A program made the translations under genes and the position numbers. Positions 47,362-51,318 of a DNA stretch of 51,318 bases are shown piece by piece. The number at the start of each line of letters is the position of its first letter. Position 1 is the first letter of the stretch. Origin of the DNA: Methanobacteriota archaeon (GTDB lineage Archaea; Methanobacteriota; Methanobacteria; Methanobacteriales; Methanobacteriaceae); contig JAEYSH010000097.1 in assembly GCA_023434825.1 (NCBI GenBank), forward strand, positions 1 to 51,318, written 5' to 3'. The notes beneath the pieces were generated by a model, which did not search any database, was not told where the DNA came from, and saw only the letters and a program-made list of their open reading frames with translations.

Positions 47362-47369
47362 TATATAAG
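47362..47369 (+). promoter_or_regulatory. TATA box of the fwd operon
   Basis: TATATAAG with BRE-like CAAGCA in front gives a start near 47390. A second TATA-like ATATATATATTTATAG at 47394-47409 could give a shorter leader starting near 47430. Confidence 0.6.
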
Positions 47370-47417
47370 TCTTTCTATATTATTCTTGTAGAAATATATA
47401 TATTTATAGAAACTAGA

Positions 47418-47434
47418 TGTGTAATTAATACACA
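47418..47434 (+). promoter_or_regulatory. fwd operator copy 2: TGTGT-N7-ACACA
   Basis: Same palindrome as copy 1, centre-to-centre distance 77 bp. It touches the Shine-Dalgarno sequence AAGGTG of fwdH, so it lies in the leader region, where a bound protein would block elongation or a second start site. Confidence 0.65.
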
Positions 47435-47444
47435 AGGTGTCCAA

Positions 47445-47894
47445 ATGCCAAAACACATAGCTTCAGGATTGAAATATTTAGCTGCAGTGGAACTCGTTAG
47501 AGACGGATACAGTCAAAAAGAGATATCAACTATGCTGGATATTGACAGGTCTACACTTTCACATTATTTAAATGGTAGAAATCTGTCTTTAAGTTCTATA
47601 GAGATAGCAGAACTTATAAAAGAATTCAATCCTCGTGATTTCCTGGTCTTAACCGATGCTATCATCGAAGACAAAGGAGCAACAAAAACCATTGTTAAAA
47701 CGTGTTTAAACACTAAATACAGGGTTGAAGTAAAAGATTCGTGTATTGGGTGCGGGATTTGTGTAGATACATGTTTGATAGATGCCATAGTGTTGGATAA
47801 TCTAAAAGCACAAATAGACCCTGAATTATGTTGTGGGTGTCTTATGTGCGTGGAAAAATGTCCTACTAATTCAATAAGTGTTATGGAGGAATAA
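47445..47894 (+). CDS. fwdH: Tungsten formylmethanofuran dehydrogenase operon protein FwdH (HTH + ferredoxin)
   Basis: 149 residues from ATG 47445 behind AAGGTG. Residues 10-50 are a helix-turn-helix (VELVRDGYSQKEISTMLDIDRSTLSHYLNGR). Residues 98-149 form a two-cluster ferredoxin (CIGCGICVDTC, CCGCLMCVEKCP). First gene of the operon, stopping 4 bp before fwdF, matching the fwdHFGDACB order known from Methanothermobacter (here followed by F, G, D, B, A). The fusion suggests an iron-sulfur-sensing regulator, and the two palindromes in its own promoter make it the best candidate to bind them. That is inference; FwdH has also been viewed as an electron-carrier subunit. Confidence 0.85.
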   Translation: MPKHIASGLKYLAAVELVRDGYSQKEISTMLDIDRSTLSHYLNGRNLSLSSIEIAELIKEFNPRDFLVLTDAIIEDKGATKTIVKTCLNTKYRVEVKDSCIGCGICVDTCLIDAIVLDNLKAQIDPELCCGCLMCVEKCPTNSISVMEE

Positions 47895-47898
47895 AAAA

Positions 47899-48939
47899 AT
47901 GGCTGCAAATACAAAAGAAGCCAAAGCCAAAGATTTTGACATTGAAAGATCAGCTGAAGAACAGAGAAAGCTATCATTCAAAGATGAATCTTGTATCGGT
48001 TGTGGTATTTGTGAAAAAATATGCCCTGTTGAAGCAATAGAACTCGGCCCAATTGGTGCAATTGTGAGAACCGGCAGTGACGAAGCTAAGATCGAAATCG
48101 ATGAAGATAAGTGTGTATTATGTGGTATGTGCAGTGTCGGATGCCCTGTAGACGCATTAGACTTTGAAATAGACGGTAAACCAATTAAAGAAATTGAAAC
48201 ATACCCACGTCTCATATCTTCTGCAGAAATCAGTGATGAAGACTGTGTATACTGTAGAGCATGTGAAAGAGTATGCCCACAAGAAGCAGTAACCGTTGCA
48301 AGAGTACTCCCTGATAGAGCAAAACTTGTAACTGGTGAAATCGACATTGATAAAGAAAAATGTATAGATTGTGGTGTATGTGAAGAAATGTGCCCTGCAG
48401 ACGCTATAACTATAGACCAGTTAGGCCCTGAAGAATTCGAAATCTCAGTGGATGAAGATAAATGTGTTTACTGTTTAGTATGTAAACGTGCTTGTCCGGA
48501 AGACGCAATAACTGCAGCATGCAGAGGATGTTCATACGGAGAATACGAAATCAACCCTGAAGATTCAGAAATTAAAGGTAAAGCTGTAATCGATGAAGAT
48601 AGCTGTGTAAGATGTGGATGGTGCGAAGAAGTCTGTCCTAAAGAAGCAGTTGAAGTTGTTAAACCATTTGAAGGGGAAATAGACATAAACCTGGATAAAT
48701 GTACAACCTGTGGAGCATGTGTAGACATATGTCCTTGTGAAGCTTTATCATTCCCAGGACCATCTAAGCCTGGAGAAATTGTTAATAAAGTCGAAAAGAA
48801 CGAAGAATTCTGTATTTATTGTGGTGCATGTGAAAACGTATGCCCAACAGAAGCAATTGACGTTAAGAGAACAAACATTAATTACACACCTACAAAGTCT
48901 AAATCATGGCAGAAAAGACTTGAATCATTAAAAAGTTAA
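47899..48939 (+). CDS. fwdF: Formylmethanofuran dehydrogenase polyferredoxin subunit FwdF
   Basis: 346 residues from ATG 47899 behind GGAGGAATAAAAAA. Eight C-x2-C-x2-C-x3-C-P motifs in tandem (from CIGCGICEKICP to CIYCGACENVCP), so eight [4Fe-4S] clusters. It is the electron wire of the Fwd complex, linking ferredoxin or heterodisulfide reductase to the catalytic centre. One repeat carries a longer link with CRGCS. Codon choice is biased toward a highly expressed gene. Confidence 0.95.
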   Translation: MAANTKEAKAKDFDIERSAEEQRKLSFKDESCIGCGICEKICPVEAIELGPIGAIVRTGSDEAKIEIDEDKCVLCGMCSVGCPVDALDFEIDGKPIKEIETYPRLISSAEISDEDCVYCRACERVCPQEAVTVARVLPDRAKLVTGEIDIDKEKCIDCGVCEEMCPADAITIDQLGPEEFEISVDEDKCVYCLVCKRACPEDAITAACRGCSYGEYEINPEDSEIKGKAVIDEDSCVRCGWCEEVCPKEAVEVVKPFEGEIDINLDKCTTCGACVDICPCEALSFPGPSKPGEIVNKVEKNEEFCIYCGACENVCPTEAIDVKRTNINYTPTKSKSWQKRLESLKS

Positions 48940-48951
48940 TCAGGTGATATA

Positions 48952-49182
48952 ATGGAACTTAAAGTAAACCAAGATAATTGCCTCGGATGCGGAGTCTGTG
49001 TAGTAGCATGTCCAGTAAATGTATCAATTAGCCCTGAAGTTTCAGGTGGACATGGATCTAAAACAGAAGATGTAATCATGATGGTAGAAAACGGAGTAAT
49101 CAAATTATTCAGCGAAGAAAGATGCCAAAAATGCGGGACATGCCAATTATTCTGTCCTACAGACGCAATCTGGCTAGAATGA
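48952..49182 (+). CDS. fwdG: Formylmethanofuran dehydrogenase ferredoxin subunit FwdG
   Basis: 76 residues with two [4Fe-4S] motifs: CLGCGVCVVACP and CQKCGTCQLFCP, separated by a loop of about 40 residues. Shine-Dalgarno sequence AGGTGAT. It passes electrons between the polyferredoxin FwdF and the FwdB active site. Operon spacing 12 bp from fwdF. Confidence 0.95.
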   Translation: MELKVNQDNCLGCGVCVVACPVNVSISPEVSGGHGSKTEDVIMMVENGVIKLFSEERCQKCGTCQLFCPTDAIWLE

Positions 49183-49191
49183 GGTGTTAAA

Positions 49192-49722
49192 GTGACTTAT
49201 GTAGATAAACCAGCTGTTCCAAAAGTAGTAAAATTCGAAGAACCAACTGCTAAAGAGCGAACTAAATTAGATATGATGCTTAACACCGGTTCTGATATTT
49301 ACCAGGGTGCATGTAAAAAAAGAGGATCCACACTTAAAGATGAATACAGGAAAGTAGCAGGAGTATGCTACATGGATCCAAAAGATATGGCTAAATTAGG
49401 TGTTGCTAACTGGGAATCAGTCAAAGTAACAACTGATTGGGGAGAAGTAATTGTATACGCTGCTCACTCAAGAGATGCTCCTCACGAAGGAACTGTATTT
49501 ATACCAAAAGGCCCATGGGCTAATGTTATAACCAGTCATGAAACTTACTGTTGCTGTGACCCAACTTACAAAGGAATCTACTGTACTGTAGAAAAATCAG
49601 ATAAACCAGTATTATTAATGGCTGACCTTATGAGGGCAACCTACAAAAAATACGTTAAAGATGAAGAAGGCATTGAAGAACTCGAAACTTTAGGGGAAAT
49701 GCCTGTCTACAAAAAATTATAG
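49192..49722 (+). CDS. fwdD: Formylmethanofuran dehydrogenase subunit FwdD
   Basis: 176 residues from GTG 49192 (GAGGTG before it). A molybdopterin-dinucleotide-binding beta-barrel domain: KLDMMLNTGSDIYQGACKKRG, CYMDPKDMAKLGVANWESVKVTT, GTVFIPKGPWANVI. It corresponds to the C-terminal cofactor domain of formate dehydrogenase, split off here as its own subunit to FwdB. It carries an N-terminal tail of about 25 residues and a C-terminal extension with YCCCDPTYKG, longer than I expect for this subunit. Confidence 0.9.
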   Translation: MTYVDKPAVPKVVKFEEPTAKERTKLDMMLNTGSDIYQGACKKRGSTLKDEYRKVAGVCYMDPKDMAKLGVANWESVKVTTDWGEVIVYAAHSRDAPHEGTVFIPKGPWANVITSHETYCCCDPTYKGIYCTVEKSDKPVLLMADLMRATYKKYVKDEEGIEELETLGEMPVYKKL

Positions 49723-49734
49723 GAGGCCTTTTAA

Positions 49735-51093
49735 ATGGCAAATTACGAACCACCTGTAACAGACTACGATGAAATCGTAGAAAACTGTACATGCGCATTT
49801 TGTGGATGTAACTGTGACGATTTAGATTATTTAGTTAAAGACGGGCATGTTGTAGGAGTAAGACATGCTTGCAGACTTGGTGCCAGTAAAATTATGGAAG
49901 ATATGGATCAGAGATTAATGGTACCAATGATAAGAAATGATGAAGGTGAACTTGAAGAAGTTACCTGGGATGAAGCACTTGATAAAGCTGCAGAACTCAT
50001 AGCTGGTGCTGTAAGGCCTATATTCTACGGTTGGAGTGAAACTTCAATTGAAACCATGCACCACGGTCTCGAACTCGGTGAGTTAGTTGGAGCAGTTTTA
50101 GACAACCAGGCAACTATCTGCCACGGTCCTTCACTTCAAGCAGTTCAAAACGTAGGATATCCTGTATTTACCTTAGGAGAAGGTAAAAACCGTGCTGACA
50201 TGGTTGTTTACACAGGAAGTAACGCTATGAACTCTCACCCAAGACACATGGCTAGATACAGTACTTTCCCAAGAGGATACTTCAGGCCAAGGGGAAGATA
50301 CGACAGAACCGTTGTAACAATGGACCCTAAATACTCTGATACAGCTAAAATGTCAGATATATGGGTAGGATTTGAACAAAACGGGGATTATGAGTTCTAC
50401 AACGCTATAAGAGCTGTACTCAAAGGTAAAGAACTTAAAAGCGATGTAATCTCAGGTATACCTAAAGAAGATATTTACGAATTAGCTGAAGCTATGAAAA
50501 ACGCTCAATTCGGTACACTCTACTTCGGTTTAGGTTTAACCCACACATTATCCAAACAGAGAAACATTGACATAGCGATTCAAATGGTCGCTGACCTTAA
50601 CAAATACTCCAAATGGGTACTAATGCCTATGAGAGGTCACTTCAACGTTAACGGATTCAACATTTTCATGGCTTATGAAACTGGATTCCCTTACGGTGTT
50701 GACTTTGCAAGAGGATACCAGAGGTACATGAACGGAGAAACAAACACTATCGATCTATTAACCAGAAAAGAATGTGATGTATTTATGGTTATAGCTGCAG
50801 ATCCTGGTGCTCACTACCCTGGTGGTGCAGTAAAACACCTCGCAGAAATTCCAGTTATCCAGATAGACATACACTGGGGACCTTCAACAGAAATAGCTGA
50901 TGTAGTTCTTCCTGGATCATTTATTGGTGTAGAAGCTGCGGGTACCAGTTATAGGATGGACGGTGTTCCAATCTACATGAAAAAAGCTGTAGACAAACCT
51001 GAAACTTGCAGAGACGATGAATGGATCGTAAAAGAATTATTAGAAAGAGTTAAATCAATCAAAGCTGAGCAAGGAGCTTTAGCCAGCAAATAA
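49735..51093 (+). CDS. fwdB: Formylmethanofuran dehydrogenase catalytic subunit FwdB (tungsten/molybdenum, Cys type)
   Basis: 452 residues after GGAGG. [4Fe-4S] ligands in CTCAFCGCNCDD (Cys18-27) with Cys46 in HACRLG. The metal ligand is Cys129 in TICHGPSLQ; it is not selenocysteine. VVLPGSFIGVEAAGTSYRMDG near the end binds the pterin. It reduces CO2 to formate inside the complex, the first step of methanogenesis from CO2, before FwdA joins formate to methanofuran. Gene order D-B-A differs from the D-A-C-B order in Methanothermobacter. Confidence 0.95.
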   Translation: MANYEPPVTDYDEIVENCTCAFCGCNCDDLDYLVKDGHVVGVRHACRLGASKIMEDMDQRLMVPMIRNDEGELEEVTWDEALDKAAELIAGAVRPIFYGWSETSIETMHHGLELGELVGAVLDNQATICHGPSLQAVQNVGYPVFTLGEGKNRADMVVYTGSNAMNSHPRHMARYSTFPRGYFRPRGRYDRTVVTMDPKYSDTAKMSDIWVGFEQNGDYEFYNAIRAVLKGKELKSDVISGIPKEDIYELAEAMKNAQFGTLYFGLGLTHTLSKQRNIDIAIQMVADLNKYSKWVLMPMRGHFNVNGFNIFMAYETGFPYGVDFARGYQRYMNGETNTIDLLTRKECDVFMVIAADPGAHYPGGAVKHLAEIPVIQIDIHWGPSTEIADVVLPGSFIGVEAAGTSYRMDGVPIYMKKAVDKPETCRDDEWIVKELLERVKSIKAEQGALASK

Positions 51094-51103
51094 GGTGATT
51101 TTC

Positions 51104-51318
51104 ATGGAATACATACTTAAAAACGGTATTGTTTACGACCCTGCCAACAAGGTAGCGGGAGAAAAGAAAGACGTAATGTTCAAAGATGGAAAAATCGTGG
51201 ACAGCGTATCTTCAGATGCTAAAGTACTTGATGTGACTGACAAACTTGTAATGCCTGCAGGTATAGACCCTCATGCTCACATAGCAGGGCCAAAACTTGT
51301 TGTAGGTAGATTATACAG
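51104..51318 (+). CDS. fwdA: Formylmethanofuran dehydrogenase amidohydrolase subunit FwdA (partial)
   Basis: 71 complete codons before the right edge cuts the gene. ATG 51104 follows AAGGTGATT. The start MEYILKNGIVYDPAN and the metal-binding motif MPAGIDPHAHIAGPK (H-x-H of the amidohydrolase fold) are diagnostic of FwdA, which condenses formate with methanofuran at a binuclear metal site. Confidence 0.95.
   Translation, partial: MEYILKNGIVYDPANKVAGEKKDVMFKDGKIVDSVSSDAKVLDVTDKLVMPAGIDPHAHIAGPKLVVGRLY

Noticed and set aside
47341..47434. NikR- or ModE-type operators
   Set aside because: The known NikR and ModE sites have longer spacing or other arms; the TGTGT-N7-ACACA pattern does not match those I know.
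47871..48347. Minus-strand open frame of 158 codons
   Set aside because: Shadow of the repeated ferredoxin codons of fwdF; no SD, no domain.

Overview
The window is AT-rich archaeal DNA from a hydrogenotrophic methanogen of the order Methanobacteriales, most likely Methanobacterium. The evidence is a pseudomurein-binding-repeat surface protein, methyl-coenzyme M reductase component A2 (AtwA), and a tungsten-type formylmethanofuran dehydrogenase operon (fwdHFGDBA) at the right end. Genes use archaeal TATA boxes, GGAGGTGA-type ribosome binding sites and poly-T terminators. No rRNA, tRNA or CRISPR array was seen.

Layout. 1-10.2 kb is a cell-surface region: a pseudomurein-binding protein with a glycosidase-like domain (cut by the left edge), the remnant of a decayed surface protein, a TetR regulator, a repeat-rich surface protein, a CrtC/AttH-like lipocalin hydratase homologue, and a beta-helix/Ig/DUF11 adhesin. 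The three exported proteins appear to start at ATT or ATA codons behind strong Shine-Dalgarno sequences. 11-19 kb is a defence-type island: a Panacea-type toxin-antitoxin pair, a divergent TATA-binding-protein paralogue, and a complete type I restriction-modification operon (hsdRMS).

19.6-24.5 kb looks like a small integrated replicon: an AAA+ ATPase, small unknown genes, an AbrB-type pseudogene and a tyrosine recombinase. It carries two strongly structured non-coding segments. One is a TATA-driven RNA of about 270 nt whose two 12-bp helices interleave (pseudoknot order). The other is a leader that can pair with the whole Shine-Dalgarno sequence of the gene before the ATPase.

24.6-38.2 kb is ordinary chromosome: DUF2124, an MBL hydrolase, atwA with an unlisted 30-residue membrane peptide behind it, DUF134, a frameshifted NifX-like gene, a B12/radical SAM enzyme, a PfkB kinase, a glutamine-synthetase-like ligase, a coiled-coil protein, a ModE/LysR-like regulator, 6-phospho-3-hexuloisomerase (followed by a 14-codon ghost of a second copy), a nitroreductase, fdhD and others.

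38.5-47.2 kb holds an NAD(P)-type formate dehydrogenase set: NuoE-like and NuoF-like subunits, a FdhA with a NuoG-like N-terminus, and the cofactor genes mobB and moeA, with fdhD nearby. This is not the F420-dependent FdhAB usual in methanogens. 47.3 kb to the end is the fwd operon. Its first gene fuses a helix-turn-helix to a two-cluster ferredoxin, and its promoter carries two copies of the palindrome TGTGT-N7-ACACA.

The observations I rank highest are the pseudoknotted RNA and SD-masking leader in the integrated element, the divergent TBP in the defence island, the ATT/ATA starts of exported proteins, and the paired operators in front of fwdH.
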